A stretch of 64,000 nt of DNA from Colwellia polaris (lineage in GTDB: Bacteria; Pseudomonadota; Gammaproteobacteria; Enterobacterales; Alteromonadaceae), in the NCBI RefSeq assembly GCF_002104515.1, contig NZ_NBOE01000008.1:104094-168093 (forward strand), read 5' to 3'. The translations under genes and the position numbers were made by a program. The notes under the pieces were generated by a model. That model searched no databases and was not told the DNA's origin. It saw only the letters and a list, made by a program, of their open reading frames with translations. This document shows positions 17,407-27,955 of the stretch, piece after piece (within the stretch, counting starts at the first letter, position 1; every line of letters starts with the position of its first letter).

Positions 17407-18150
17407 TTGAAATCATTAGCTTATATACCTTTATTTTTATCTTGTATTACATGTAATGTCTTGGCAGAAGATAAAGCAGCAAGCAAAGTGATACCGGCGT
17501 TTAGTGCAAAATATGTTATTTTGAACAACGATAAGTCGGTCGGTGAAGCAACACGTAAATTGAGTTATCTCGATAATGGTCTGGCAAAGTACAGTTATCA
17601 TACCAATATTGAGTGGTTAATTTTTTCTGATGCCCGTGATGAAACGTCAATGATTAAACTTGAAGGAAATAAAGTTATTCCGCAAAGTTTTGAATATGTT
17701 CGTGAAGGCACTGGCTCAGATAAACATTATAAATGGCGTTTCGACGTTGAAAACAACCTTGCTATTAATGAAATTAAAAACCGCAAGAAAAATGTTGAAT
17801 ACCCTGAAAATATTCAAGACCCACTTAGTTACCATTTACAACATCGATTAAATTTGATTGAAAATGCCAACCAAGAGCATTTTGTTTACCCTGTTATTAA
17901 AACATCAGGCACAATCAAAAACTATGTTTACCAATATGACGGTGAAGAAGAACTTATGTTGCCTTATGGTTTAGTGAAAACCATTAGGTTAAAGCGTGAA
18001 GTCATTGAGAAAAAACGGGTTACTTATGCTTGGTTTGCACCTGAGTTAAATTATTTGTTGGTAAAACTGAATCAAACTAAAGGTGATGTGGAGCAATTTG
18101 AAGCACAATTAAAATCTGTTGCTAACAGCAATGAGCAAAATACCAAGTAG
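17407..18150 (+). CDS. DUF3108 domain-containing exported protein
   Basis: A 247-residue protein with a signal peptide ending near VLAED. DUF3108 proteins are predicted periplasmic beta-rich proteins, often encoded after purN in gammaproteobacteria; function is unknown. Recognisable segments are FSAKYVILNNDKSVGEATR near the start of the mature protein and LPYGLVKTIRLKRE with YAWFAPELNYLLVKL near the end. The start is a TTG with an AGAG element about 10 nt upstream. Confidence 0.75.
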   Translation: MKSLAYIPLFLSCITCNVLAEDKAASKVIPAFSAKYVILNNDKSVGEATRKLSYLDNGLAKYSYHTNIEWLIFSDARDETSMIKLEGNKVIPQSFEYVREGTGSDKHYKWRFDVENNLAINEIKNRKKNVEYPENIQDPLSYHLQHRLNLIENANQEHFVYPVIKTSGTIKNYVYQYDGEEELMLPYGLVKTIRLKREVIEKKRVTYAWFAPELNYLLVKLNQTKGDVEQFEAQLKSVANSNEQNTK

Positions 18151-18165
18151 TTTGAATAAATTATA

Positions 18166-18196
18166 AAGGTAAGCGACTTTTTATCTCGCTTACCTT
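18166..18196. terminator. Hairpin between convergent genes
   Basis: An 11-bp perfect stem (AAGGTAAGCGA with TCGCTTACCTT) has a 9-nt loop. Neither side has a clean T-run, so it may be a weak bidirectional terminator. Confidence 0.5.
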
Positions 18197-18248
18197 AAAT
18201 TTTCTACCCTTTACTTTCTTGCCCTAACTTCCCTTATTTATATTTAGC

Positions 18249-19040
18249 CTATTTCTCATTCTGTTTAGTTTGAAACATTAATTCCCCTTTGCAAAACAAC
18301 AGCCCTTCACCAGCATACATTTTTTGCCAGGTTTCATCGCCGGTTAAAGGTTGTGTAGCAATTACAGTAACAATGTCATTGTCTGTAGTTTCATGATCAA
18401 AATTCACCACCATTTCTGCATCTATTAAACTTGCATTACCAAAAGGTGCCCTACGCGTTAACCAATGTAAATTATTACTGCAGTAAACCAATAAAAAGTC
18501 ACCATCAGTCAATAATAAATTGAATACGCCTAATTTATGTATTTGCTGGCACAGGCTAATAATATAGTGAAACATTACTTCGGTATTAGGCTCTTCTCCA
18601 TCAAATTTTTTCAGTAGTTGATCTAATATCCAACAAAATGCTTGTTCACTGTCAGTCTCACCAATGGGTAAATGATATTTAGTGCTTAATTGGGCTTTAT
18701 AATCAGCCAACTGACCATTGTGCGCATAAGTCCAATTTTTCCCCCACATAGGACGAATAAAAGGATGAGTATTTACTAACGAAACATCGCCTGAATTGGC
18801 TTGTCGAATATGACAAATCACCGTTTCACTTTTTATTGGGTAGTTAGTCACTAATTCAGCAATGGGTGAATGCGCAGAAGGCAGTGGGTCTTTAAAGCTT
18901 CTACAACCTTTACCTTCGTAAAAGGTAATGCCCCAACCATCTTTATGCGGGCCAGTATTGCCACCTCGTTGCATTAAACCGCTAAAACTAAAACAAATAT
19001 CTGTTGGTACGTTGGCACTCATGGCCAATAATTCACACAT
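18249..19040 (-). CDS. Class II glutamine amidotransferase, YafJ family
   Basis: This is a stand-alone glutamine amidotransferase-type (Ntn hydrolase) protein related to E. coli YafJ and to DUG3. I set the start at the ATG at 19040, giving MCELLAMSAN: the family needs Cys2 exposed as the N-terminal nucleophile. Other features are RGGNTGPHKDGWGITFYEG near residue 25, HIRQANSGDVSLVNTHPF near 75 and WTYAHNGQL near 100. No synthetase partner is fused or adjacent, so the acceptor is unknown; a role in degrading gamma-glutamyl compounds is one possibility. Confidence 0.88.
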   Translation of the reverse strand: MCELLAMSANVPTDICFSFSGLMQRGGNTGPHKDGWGITFYEGKGCRSFKDPLPSAHSPIAELVTNYPIKSETVICHIRQANSGDVSLVNTHPFIRPMWGKNWTYAHNGQLADYKAQLSTKYHLPIGETDSEQAFCWILDQLLKKFDGEEPNTEVMFHYIISLCQQIHKLGVFNLLLTDGDFLLVYCSNNLHWLTRRAPFGNASLIDAEMVVNFDHETTDNDIVTVIATQPLTGDETWQKMYAGEGLLFCKGELMFQTKQNEK

Positions 19041-19346
19041 AAAATAAAACCTAAAAAGCACACCATAGCAGGAGCAATATTATTCAGTATAATCACTCTA
19101 AACAGTATTATTTAATATTAACTATAATGTATATTAAGCATGCATTTTACATTGAGCTAGTCATAAAATAATAGTGTTTTAAGTCAATGTTACTAATATT
19201 TGGAGATAAAGCAGTGAAGTCACTATAAATAATTTGAAATTATGTAACAGACGAATTAAGCTTAAATAATTGATCTGGTCTGACCTTTCTTTCGTATAGT
19301 ATTTTTAAGATAGCGTTAAACCTAAATTTTACACTAAGGAATAAAT
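19041..19346. other. Control region between the amidotransferase gene and fadE
   Basis: This 306-bp divergent region contains no gene. Its main visible element is the FadR-like site at 19273-19289. Confidence 0.5.
19273..19289. promoter_or_regulatory. FadR-like operator upstream of fadE
   Basis: ATCTGGTCTGACCTTTC closely fits the FadR consensus ANCTGGTCNGACCNGNT, with an intact TGGTC-N-GACC core. It lies 58 bp before the fadE start, as expected for acyl-CoA-relieved repression. Confidence 0.75.
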
Positions 19347-21767
19347 GTGGACTACTTAACTTGGATACTCATTGCTATAGCTTTATGCGGGTACATGGCT
19401 TATTCACGCGCCTCACTATCAACATTTACTATGTCATTCGCTTTACTGATGATTGTTGGCACTTTTTTCGGTGTTATCGGTTTCTTCGGTTGGTTACTTT
19501 TCGTTATTATTGCCATACCGCTAAATATTAGCGATATTCGAAAGCAATATATATCTAGCCCCTTACTTGCAATGTTTCGCGGCATTATGCCCGAAATGTC
19601 AGATACTGAACAAGAAGCTATTGATGCAGGTACAACTTGGTTTGAAGCTGAATTATTTCGCGGCACTCCTGATTGGAAAAAACTACATAATTACCCTAAG
19701 CCTCGACTAACCGCTGAAGAACAAGCGTTTTTAGATGGCCCAGTAGAAGAAGTTTGTCGCATGACAGACGATTGGGAAACCACACATGAGCTTGCCGACT
19801 TAACACCTGAAGTATGGCAATATTTAAAAGATAATAAATTCTTCGCCATGATCATCAAAAAGCAGTACGGCGGTCTTGAATTTTGTGCTTATGCACAATC
19901 TCGTGTGCTACAAAAGCTTTCTAGTGTTAGCACTGTGCTTGCTTCAACGGTCGGTGTACCAAACTCACTTGGCCCTGGCGAATTATTACAACATTACGGC
20001 ACTAAAGAACAACAAGATTATTATTTACCTCGTCTAGTTAAAGGTGATGAAATTCCATGTTTTGCTTTAACTAGCCCTGAAGCTGGCTCAGATGCTGGTG
20101 CTATTCCTGACTTCGGCGTTGTTTGTCGTGGTGAGTTTAATGGTGAAGAAGTGTTAGGTATGCGCCTAACATGGAATAAACGTTATATCACATTGGCACC
20201 CGTTGCTACGGTTCTAGGTTTGGCATTTAAATTACAAGACCCGGAGCATTTATTAGGTGAAGAAGAAGACTTAGGCATAACTTGTGCGTTAATACCTACA
20301 GATCTCGAAGGTGTTATTACAGGTCGACGTCACTTCCCACTTAACGTACCATTTCAAAATGGTCCAACTCAAGGTGATGGCGTTTTCGTTCCATTAAGTT
20401 TCATCATTGGTGGCCCTGAAATGGCAGGCCAAGGTTGGCGTATGCTGGTTGAATGTTTATCTGTTGGCCGTGCGATTACCTTGCCGTCAAACAGTACTGG
20501 TGGTATTAAATCACTAGCGTTAGCAACGGGTGCATATAGCCGTATTCGTCGTCAATTTAAAATTTCAATCGGTAAAATGGAAGGTGTTGAAGAAGCACTT
20601 GCCCGTATTGGCGGCAATGCCTACTTAATGGATGCTGTAACGACAATGTCGACAGGCGCTATTGATATGGGCGAAAAGCCAAGTGTAATCTCGGCAATTG
20701 CAAAATATCATTTAACTGAAAAAATGCGTTCTTGTGTTGCCGATGCTATGGATATTCATGGTGGTAAAGGTATTTGTATGGGCCCAGGCAATTACTTGGC
20801 TCGCTCTTATCAAGGTGCTCCTGTTGCCATTACTGTTGAAGGCGCAAACATTTTAACACGTAGCATGATTATCTACGGGCAAGGTGCCATTCGTTGTCAT
20901 CCTTATGTTTTAGCTGAGTTGTCTGCAGCTAATAATAAAGATAACGAGCAAGCACTTAATGATTTTGACCATGCATTATTTGGTCATATCGGTTTTGCTA
21001 TTAGTAATATTTGCCGTAGTGTTTGGTTCTCATTCAGCGGTAGCTATGCATTAAGCTCGCCATACAATGATGAAACAAAACGTTACTACCAATTAATGAC
21101 TCGCTTTAGCTCAAATTTAGCCATGCTTTCTGATATTGCCATGTTAACTTTGGGTGGTGATTTAAAACGTCGTGAGCGTATTTCAGCGAGATTAGGTGAT
21201 ATTCTTAGTTACTTATACTTAGCCTCTGCAACACTTAAGCGTTATAACGATGAAGGACGTCAAAGTGCTGATTTACCACTAGTAAAATGGGCGCTAGAAG
21301 ATAGCTTATATAATATTCAACAAGCAATTGATGAACTTATTAGTAACTTCCCTAACCGTATTGTGGCTAAAATGTTACGTATGATCATTTTACCGCTAGG
21401 TAGCTGGTTGAAAAAGCCATCTGACGTTACGGATCATAAAGTAGCCGCTTTATTGCAGTACCCAAATGAAACACGTACACGTTTGGGGCATGGTCAATAC
21501 CTAACACGCGAAACAGGAAACGTTTTAGGCGAGTTAGAGCAAACACTAGAAGATATTATTGCTTGTGAACCTATTTTTGACAAAATTTGTCGTGAACTAG
21601 GTCAACGTCTACCATTTTATCATCTTGATTTAGTAGCAGAAAAAGGCCTTGCTGCCAACATTATTACTCAAGAAGAAGCTGACTTGTTAACAAGAACCGA
21701 AGTCGCTCGTAAAGCGACTATTGATGTTGATGATTTTGACTCTGATTATTTAAAAGCAGGCAAATAA
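19347..21767 (+). CDS. fadE: Acyl-CoA dehydrogenase FadE
   Basis: FadE performs the first step of beta-oxidation, oxidising acyl-CoA to trans-2-enoyl-CoA with FAD. The 806-residue length and N-terminal membrane helices (about 5-20 and 26-60) match E. coli FadE (814). The dehydrogenase core shows [20 protein letters not shown] near residue 235, [21 protein letters not shown] near 470 and [10 protein letters not shown] with a glutamate at about 498. The start is GTG, preceded by AAGGA. A FadR-like operator lies 58 bp upstream, and a strong terminator follows. Confidence 0.95.
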   Translation: MDYLTWILIAIALCGYMAYSRASLSTFTMSFALLMIVGTFFGVIGFFGWLLFVIIAIPLNISDIRKQYISSPLLAMFRGIMPEMSDTEQEAIDAGTTWFEAELFRGTPDWKKLHNYPKPRLTAEEQAFLDGPVEEVCRMTDDWETTHELADLTPEVWQYLKDNKFFAMIIKKQYGGLEFCAYAQSRVLQKLSSVSTVLASTVGVPNSLGPGELLQHYGTKEQQDYYLPRLVKGDEIPCFALTSPEAGSDAGAIPDFGVVCRGEFNGEEVLGMRLTWNKRYITLAPVATVLGLAFKLQDPEHLLGEEEDLGITCALIPTDLEGVITGRRHFPLNVPFQNGPTQGDGVFVPLSFIIGGPEMAGQGWRMLVECLSVGRAITLPSNSTGGIKSLALATGAYSRIRRQFKISIGKMEGVEEALARIGGNAYLMDAVTTMSTGAIDMGEKPSVISAIAKYHLTEKMRSCVADAMDIHGGKGICMGPGNYLARSYQGAPVAITVEGANILTRSMIIYGQGAIRCHPYVLAELSAANNKDNEQALNDFDHALFGHIGFAISNICRSVWFSFSGSYALSSPYNDETKRYYQLMTRFSSNLAMLSDIAMLTLGGDLKRRERISARLGDILSYLYLASATLKRYNDEGRQSADLPLVKWALEDSLYNIQQAIDELISNFPNRIVAKMLRMIILPLGSWLKKPSDVTDHKVAALLQYPNETRTRLGHGQYLTRETGNVLGELEQTLEDIIACEPIFDKICRELGQRLPFYHLDLVAEKGLAANIITQEEADLLTRTEVARKATIDVDDFDSDYLKAGK

Positions 21768-21794
21768 ACTACAATTAGCTATTTTGATAAATTT

Positions 21795-21832
21795 AAAGCC
21801 CATTATTGCCACGTGCATTAATGGGCTTTTTT
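21795..21832 (+). terminator. Intrinsic terminator after fadE
   Basis: AAAGCCCATTA and its complement TAATGGGCTTT pair around a roughly 12-nt loop and are followed by a T-run. Confidence 0.85.
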
Positions 21833-22334
21833 AATACACTTATCGAATGCAGTTATGAAATGCTTTACCTAATAAAAATATAGGCCAAGCCTAATAAATA
21901 TAACCTCCTAAATAACTACTCATTTGCTTCATTACCCTTTATAAAGCTACTAAACAATGAATTCGTATATGCCCACTCAACATTCGAATTACCGGTTATT
22001 ATTATTCACTACTGCCACTAAATAACATTGTTTTTACTATCTGATATCATTTAGATTAACCATGATTTTTTAATAAATCATCATAACTTTAGGGAAGCTG
22101 TGTTTAGTGTTTATTTGGTATTCCCCTTCCTTTTTAAATACCAATACTCTGTGTTCTGCCGCTATTGCCATCGAAGGCATCAAGTTTAATTTCATTTTGA
22201 TAATTTATACTATTCATAATAAGATTACGCTGGTTTGAGGGTTAATTCAGTGTTTGTTTTTACACAGCACTTATTGTTTAACACTTTAGCCAACTACACT
22301 TTTCCTAACATGCACTAGCCAAATAAGTTGAACT
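21833..22334. other. Intergenic gap
   Basis: About 500 bp of AT-rich DNA between the fadE terminator and the nucleotidase gene. I see no coding frame, repeat or clear operator; it presumably carries the nucleotidase promoter. Confidence 0.5.
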
Positions 22335-23972
22335 ATGCGTATTTTAATTTCCTCACTGCTACTCGTTTGTCTTTCTGCATGTAGCCAATCCCAGAAAACA
22401 ACAGAAACACAAGTAAGCTATTTAACTGTACTTCATACTAACGATAATCATGGTCGATTTTGGCACAATAAACATGGTGAATATGGCATGGCTGCACGTA
22501 AAACATTGATTGATCAATTACGTGTCGAAGCAGAAGCAAAAGGCCATTCATTATTATTACTTTCTGGTGGAGATATAAATACAGGGGTACCAGAGTCTGA
22601 TTTGCAATTCGCAGAGCCTGACTTTAAAGGCATGTCTGAAATAGGTTATGACGCCATGGCTATTGGCAACCACGAATTTGATAACTCACTTGAGGTACTT
22701 GATACACAACAATCCTGGGCAAACTTCCCTTTTTTATCCGCTAACATTTTTGACAAATTAACCAACACGCCTCGTTATCAGCCATATACAATAATAAAGA
22801 AAAATAACTTAACTATAGCCGTTATCGGTTTCACAACAACCGATACCGCAAAAATTGCTAATCCAAAATATGTGGGTGGCTTAGTATTTAAAAAGCCAGA
22901 AGCTATTGCCGCCTCTTTATTGTCAGAAGTACAACAAAAATATCAACCTGATATAACGATTGCGGTAACGCATATGGGACATTATGCAGACGCTAACCAT
23001 GGTGTAAACGCCGCTGGTGATATTACGCTTGCCCGTTCATTACCTAAAGGAGCATTAGATATTGTTGTGGGAGGACATAGTCAAGAGCCTGTTTGTATGG
23101 CTGGGGAAAACAAAGTAGATGAAACATTTTCGCCAGGTAAAAAATGCCGTCCAGATATTCAAAATGGCACTTGGATCATGCAAGCACATGAATGGGGAAA
23201 GTATGTAGGTAAAGCCGAATTTAAATTAGAAGGTGACCAACTCACTTTACTTAACTATGCCTTGTTACCGGTTAACTTATATAAACAAGACAGTAATGGT
23301 GTGCGTTTGAAGCAACTTGCTAATGAATATATTGAACCCAACCAAGCCTTAAAAGCGTTGTTATTACCCTATCAACAACGAGGTGAAAAACAAATTAAAG
23401 GTAATGTTGGCTACGTAAATGGCAAACTTGAAGGCAATCGAAGCAAGGTACGTATGCAACAAGTCAATCTTGCCCGCTTAATTATTAGCGCACAAATGAG
23501 TGCTGTAGAGGCTGATTTTGGAATTATTAGTGGCGGAGGAATTCGCGATAGTATCCAAGCAGGCAATATTAGTTATAAAGATGTTTTGAAAGTGCACCCC
23601 TTTAATAATCGTATTAGTTATATTGACTGGAATGGCCAGCAGATACTAGATTACTTTTTAATTGTCGCTAAATTCCCACCAGATTCTGGCGCCTATTTAC
23701 AATATAAAAATATCAGCTTTAATTGGAAAAATGGTCAAATACTTAATGTTAAGATCAAAGGTAAGCCTATTCAGTTAAATAAAACCTATCGCATGAGCAT
23801 TAATAGTTACAATGCCTCAGGGGGAGATGGATATCCAACGCTGACTGATTTTCCAGCTTATGTCGCTAGCGAAAAAACAGACGCTGAAGCACTTAAAAAC
23901 TATATTAAAAAACATACACCACTTAACATAATGGATTATGCCGTTGATAACGAAGTGACTAACACGCATTAG
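22335..23972 (+). CDS. 5'-nucleotidase / metallophosphatase, UshA-like lipoprotein
   Basis: A UshA-type enzyme that hydrolyses extracellular nucleotides to nucleosides and phosphate for salvage. The calcineurin-like domain has LHTNDNHGRF near residue 35, a metal-binding GGDIN, GNHEFDN near 115, THMGHY near 215 and GGHSQEP near 245. The C-terminal nucleotidase domain includes GIISGGGIRDSI and YNASGGDGYP. The lipobox LSACS predicts a lipoprotein, as in Vibrio NutA, rather than the soluble E. coli UshA. Length 545 is normal. No strong ribosome binding site is seen before the ATG. Confidence 0.92.
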   Translation: MRILISSLLLVCLSACSQSQKTTETQVSYLTVLHTNDNHGRFWHNKHGEYGMAARKTLIDQLRVEAEAKGHSLLLLSGGDINTGVPESDLQFAEPDFKGMSEIGYDAMAIGNHEFDNSLEVLDTQQSWANFPFLSANIFDKLTNTPRYQPYTIIKKNNLTIAVIGFTTTDTAKIANPKYVGGLVFKKPEAIAASLLSEVQQKYQPDITIAVTHMGHYADANHGVNAAGDITLARSLPKGALDIVVGGHSQEPVCMAGENKVDETFSPGKKCRPDIQNGTWIMQAHEWGKYVGKAEFKLEGDQLTLLNYALLPVNLYKQDSNGVRLKQLANEYIEPNQALKALLLPYQQRGEKQIKGNVGYVNGKLEGNRSKVRMQQVNLARLIISAQMSAVEADFGIISGGGIRDSIQAGNISYKDVLKVHPFNNRISYIDWNGQQILDYFLIVAKFPPDSGAYLQYKNISFNWKNGQILNVKIKGKPIQLNKTYRMSINSYNASGGDGYPTLTDFPAYVASEKTDAEALKNYIKKHTPLNIMDYAVDNEVTNTH

Positions 23973-24494
23973 TTGCGATGTATTAAGTAGGGTCAGGTAC
24001 ACTTTATTGATTATTCACCTAGCCATAAAAATTTCAATAACTGCAATGAGCGCTAACCTCCTGCCTCACAAGTTAATGTAATAACTTGGGCTGACAATGT
24101 TTTCAACACTATCACTTCTTCAAATAATTTGAATGACTCAGCGCCGACAATTACTTGTAAAGTCTTAAATATTTAAAGGGCAAACTTAAATGTAATTAGC
24201 TAGTTACGCTAGATTCAATTGGGTTGTCTTGATGATAGGTATTGCCCAAATTACATCAATGTTTTGTGAAACGGCCTAAAATCGGGTAAATTATCTCTCT
24301 TAATTAGCAACACATGCGTAAAATAAATTCATAAAAAACATTGATTTCAAGGTTGAGCAAAGCTAGCTAAATTATTTAAAAGAATAAACACTTTATACCA
24401 AGATAAATAATTAAATTGGTATTATGATCAGCTGAGTTAATTGACTCAATTAAAGTAATTACATCGTTAAATTCTGTATTTAAAAGGTTAAATC
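23973..24494. other. Intergenic gap
   Basis: About 520 bp without a convincing gene. It contains GTAGGGTCAGGTACACTTTA near 23987, resembling the GTAGGGTCAGATAC at 63799, and a short inverted ATACCAA/TTGGTAT pair near 24396-24423 that resembles the ends of repeat family B. Both may be debris of mobile elements. Confidence 0.35.
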
Positions 24495-25547
24495 ATGAAG
24501 TATGTTCGATTAGGTAGTAGTTCATTAGACGTATCACGTATTTGCTTAGGCAGTATGACCTGGGGTTTACAAAATAATCAACAAGATGCAAACGCTCAAA
24601 TCGATTATGCCCTTACCCAAGGTATTAATTTTATTGATACCGCAGAAATGTACGCTGTACCGCCTACTGAAGATACCTACGGTAAAACAGAAGCTATAAT
24701 TGGTCATTGGTTTGCTGCTGATCCTGCACGTAGAGAGAAAGTTATTCTAGCGTCTAAAATTGCGGGTCCTGGTTTTTCCTATATTCGTGATGGGAGTAAA
24801 ATATCAGGGGCAAATGTTATTAAAGCTGTTGATGCATCACTCAAGCGTTTGCAAACTGATTATATAGATCTTTATCAGTTACATTGGCCGAATCGTCAAT
24901 CGCCACACTTTGGTAACCATTGGCCAAATGATGTTATTCACACCAATGTTAATGTTGAACAACAAACAGCAGAGATGTTAGACATTTTACAAGGCTTAGC
25001 AACTTGCGTTAAAGCGGGTAAAATTCGTTATTGTGGGCTTTCTGATGATACCCCTTGGGGCATAAACCAATACCTAAAATTAAGCGCAGAGCATAATTTG
25101 CCGCGTATGGTGTCGATTCAAAATGAATTTAGTTTATTACACACGAAAGACTCGCCTTACTTGATCGAAAACTGTGTGCATGAAAACATAGCTTTTTTAC
25201 CTTGGTCTCCACTTGCAACCGGCGCACTTACCGGCAAGTACTTAAATGCTCAACGCCCAGAAGGTAGTCGTTGGACCTTAACTCAACGTCATGGACTTTA
25301 TCGTGATACAGCGAATGCGGAAGCTGCAATTAGCGCGTATATCGAAATAGCTAAAAAACATAATGTTTCGCCGGCACATTTAGCATTAGCCTGGTGTGAT
25401 CAAGTTAACGGTGTATCTTCAACCATTATTGGTGCCACTAATATGCAACAGCTAAAAGAAAATATAGCAGCATTTAAGCAACCTCTACCAATAGAAGCAA
25501 TTGACGAGATTAAACAGGTATTACAACAGTATCCAATGCCGTATTAA
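24495..25547 (+). CDS. tas: Aldo/keto reductase, Tas-like
   Basis: An NADP(H)-dependent aldo/keto reductase with a TIM-barrel fold and the extended form of E. coli Tas (YgdS, 346 residues). The catalytic tetrad is visible: Asp and Tyr in DTAEMYAVP (about residue 50-55), Lys in VILASKIAG (near 91) and His in YQLHWPNR (near 132). The inserts PPTEDTYGKTEAIIG and RDGSKISGANVIKAVD are typical of Tas. The natural substrate is unknown. It stands alone. Confidence 0.88.
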   Translation: MKYVRLGSSSLDVSRICLGSMTWGLQNNQQDANAQIDYALTQGINFIDTAEMYAVPPTEDTYGKTEAIIGHWFAADPARREKVILASKIAGPGFSYIRDGSKISGANVIKAVDASLKRLQTDYIDLYQLHWPNRQSPHFGNHWPNDVIHTNVNVEQQTAEMLDILQGLATCVKAGKIRYCGLSDDTPWGINQYLKLSAEHNLPRMVSIQNEFSLLHTKDSPYLIENCVHENIAFLPWSPLATGALTGKYLNAQRPEGSRWTLTQRHGLYRDTANAEAAISAYIEIAKKHNVSPAHLALAWCDQVNGVSSTIIGATNMQQLKENIAAFKQPLPIEAIDEIKQVLQQYPMPY

Positions 25548-25611
25548 CATTAAAAGTAAACACAACAAACGTTGTGCACTAAAAACATAACAGGGTATAT
25601 ATCGCTGCGCG

Positions 25612-26010
25612 TTATTTGTCGCTGCAGCGGTATTTTTGTTGCATAGCCCTTACTGATAAAGTAGATATTTCCAGTAAAACATCAAGGTCAACGTCTTTTA
25701 GTTTATTGATATATAAACAAGACTTACCCACTTTATACTTACCTAATTTTTCAAGTAATTTTTCATATTCAGAAAAGCCATTCATAATGTAAACCACTAA
25801 ACGTTGTTTACGAGGGGCAAAAGCAATAACAGCAGCGTAACCTTCTCGGCCACTTTCATATTTATAATGATATTGCCCAAAACCAATAATACTGCCTTGT
25901 AAAACCGCAGGATAACCCGAAGCTTTTGACAGCAAAGCTAGCAAGGTTAATGCGTCATTACGTTTTTCTACATGCTCAATATCAGTAATAAAATTTTCAA
26001 CACTATTCAT
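25612..26010 (-). CDS. DUF1801 domain-containing protein
   Basis: A 132-residue cytoplasmic protein. The segments IIGFGQYHYKYESGREG and LVVYIMNGFSEYEKLLEKLGKYKVGKSCLYINKL are characteristic of DUF1801 (YdhG/YjhG-like fold), a family of small proteins without an assigned function. No operon partner is evident. Confidence 0.75.
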   Translation of the reverse strand: MNSVENFITDIEHVEKRNDALTLLALLSKASGYPAVLQGSIIGFGQYHYKYESGREGYAAVIAFAPRKQRLVVYIMNGFSEYEKLLEKLGKYKVGKSCLYINKLKDVDLDVLLEISTLSVRAMQQKYRCSDK

Positions 26011-26136
26011 CGTGTTAGCCTTTCAACGTTTTTACGATAATATATTTAATTAGTTTAGTCGATTTGCATTCGATATTGTCGCTTTGAGATTTTATAATAT
26101 TGTTAGCCGTTGGTGCTGATATTATTTATTGTACGG

Positions 26137-26499
26137 TTAGTACACATAAACCATGCTCGCCGTTGGAAAAGGACCTCCCGCCATTGCTGGGGTACATGTG
26201 CCGTCCAACCAGAAAGCGATTTTACGGTTATTAGCATGCGCCAACATAATAGATGCATATAATTCTGCAAAATTATCACGCACTGCAGAAATAGAAACCG
26301 CTATAGCTTCATTCGTTCCGTTACAGTTCGCATTATCAATAAACTTAATACCGCTCGGAACATAAATTACAATTCTTTGTGAGTCTATTTTGTAATAATA
26401 AATGTCTTGCTTGCCTGAGTTATTACCTGCATTACAAACACCAATTCCTGCAAAAAATGCCAGTAATCCCATCATTATTATTTTTGTTATTTTTATCAT
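26137..26499 (-). CDS. Small secreted protein, 120 residues
   Basis: The N-terminus is a clear signal peptide (cleavage near CNAGN). The mature part of about 95 residues has two cysteines, in NANCNGTNE and DGTCTPAMAG, which may pair, and a central segment FAELYASIMLAHANNRKIAFWLDGTC. That pattern (exported, helix, then a strand ending in a Cys) recalls small exported proteins sometimes compared with the subtilase cytotoxin B fold, but I cannot confirm this. It is followed by the polysaccharide-lyase-like gene upstream on the same strand (67 bp), so co-expression is possible. Confidence 0.6.
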   Translation of the reverse strand: MIKITKIIMMGLLAFFAGIGVCNAGNNSGKQDIYYYKIDSQRIVIYVPSGIKFIDNANCNGTNEAIAVSISAVRDNFAELYASIMLAHANNRKIAFWLDGTCTPAMAGGPFPTASMVYVY

Positions 26500-26565
26500 A
26501 TTTTGTTTCCAGTAGTTTAATACTTATTTATATTTTTCTTCATCGCTACTCAAAGTGAGTAGTCA

Positions 26566-27714
26566 TTACTTAGGTGCGACATATTCAAAACCATCATCTT
26601 CAGCGCCTGCCCAGAGACGTAATGGCCCAATATATTTTGTCATAAACCTATCTTTTTCTGCTATAGCTTCACTACTATTTACCCGTTCATGGCGGTAAAC
26701 ACCATGACGAATTTCTGGCGAAGGAATAGCCGATAAATAATGCGATGGGTACGTATACATGGTAGCCCCATGAAAATCCCATTCAGGCACGTCATTAATA
26801 CTATAATTTACAGCGCTATTAACGTTATGTTCGTATACCCATATTCGCAATCTACCATTATCACTTTGTGAGTACTTAATTTGAATAATAAAATCGTACC
26901 ATTGGTTTGTTTTTATAGGGAAATTTGAAAGGTGTGTATGGCCTTGTGGTACACGCCAGTTCATAGTTGTCCCCTCTCTTGCGGTGAATTGGTAGTGTAA
27001 GGCTTCATTAATCGGTGTGGTAATTATACCAACGGCAGGACCACCTTTATTTATATCTGCATTAACAAGTTCGGTTATTTCGGATTGAGTAAACCCAGCC
27101 TCGGCGAGTGTCTGCTCATTGGGTTGATTTCTAAATTGAAAAACCGTCGTGATTTTATCCATATCTAAATCACTATATTGTTCTGACCAACCCAGCCATA
27201 ACGTATCACCTTCTTTTACTTTCATATCTTGTAAGGTACTTCGAATATGTATTTCAGCACGTGTCATACCAGAAGTTTCAGCGCCAGTTTGCCCGAAATC
27301 ACTGTATAACCTAACATTTTTACTATTTGGTTCGCGCGGTGCAACTGTTGTATCGGCAAATTCTACTTCAATACCGTAGTGCTCACCGTTGGGGCCAGTA
27401 AAACTTGGATCGGTCTCACTGTAGGGCTTCACTAAAGGAATAGGCATTCCAGGGGTTCCGGGATAACGGTCACTGACACCCCAGTTCTCGATAGCAGGTC
27501 GATTCCAGTTTTTATTTAAATTATCGACTTTATTAGTGACCACGCCGGTCCAAAGAAATTCTCGCTTATTATTCTTAAGATCGTGCTTCTTAGACATTAA
27601 TAAGTAGCTTTCAATCGCCGTTAAATTAAAGGCAAATACAGGTAAAGAGTTAAATAATAAAAGTAATAATACCGAATTAACCAACAATTTTTCACATCTC
27701 ATCATAACGTCCAT
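26566..27714 (-). CDS. Secreted polysaccharide-lyase-like protein
   Basis: A 382-residue exported protein (signal peptide to about FAF, residue 29) with features of the heparin-lyase-like beta-jelly-roll lyase family (PF14099 type). These are SGMTRAEIHIRS near residue 150, DTLWLGWSEQYSD near 170, a paired W-F-Q-F-R strand and NQWYDFIIQIKYSQSDNGRLRIWVYE near 270, and IRHGVYRHE near 335. Members cleave acidic polysaccharides by beta-elimination or bind them. The substrate is unknown; no other carbohydrate enzymes are adjacent. The ATG at 27714 or the MMRCEK start four codons later are both possible. Confidence 0.7.
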   Translation of the reverse strand: MDVMMRCEKLLVNSVLLLLLFNSLPVFAFNLTAIESYLLMSKKHDLKNNKREFLWTGVVTNKVDNLNKNWNRPAIENWGVSDRYPGTPGMPIPLVKPYSETDPSFTGPNGEHYGIEVEFADTTVAPREPNSKNVRLYSDFGQTGAETSGMTRAEIHIRSTLQDMKVKEGDTLWLGWSEQYSDLDMDKITTVFQFRNQPNEQTLAEAGFTQSEITELVNADINKGGPAVGIITTPINEALHYQFTAREGTTMNWRVPQGHTHLSNFPIKTNQWYDFIIQIKYSQSDNGRLRIWVYEHNVNSAVNYSINDVPEWDFHGATMYTYPSHYLSAIPSPEIRHGVYRHERVNSSEAIAEKDRFMTKYIGPLRLWAGAEDDGFEYVAPK

Positions 27715-27894
27715 TAAGGTTGTGATAACAAAATCAAAGCAAGAAATTGAACGCTAAAATATATTCCAGTAACTCAGCAAGTCATTGTTATAAAATATTT
27801 TTAAACACTTACAAGTGATATATTCTTGATAAGATTTAAACTGTGAGGAATGTTAATTTCAATACAAATCAAAGTCAACAGCTGCTCAATATAC

Positions 27895-27927
27895 AAAAAA
27901 GCCGTATTTCATAAGAAATACGGCTTT
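27895..27927 (-). terminator. Intrinsic terminator after acyl-CoA dehydrogenase gene
   Basis: A 13-bp perfect stem (27898-27910 with 27915-27927) and 4-nt loop are followed on the minus strand by T6. Confidence 0.9.
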
Positions 27928-27955
27928 CATTATTAAAGCTTAAATCAAACGCGTT

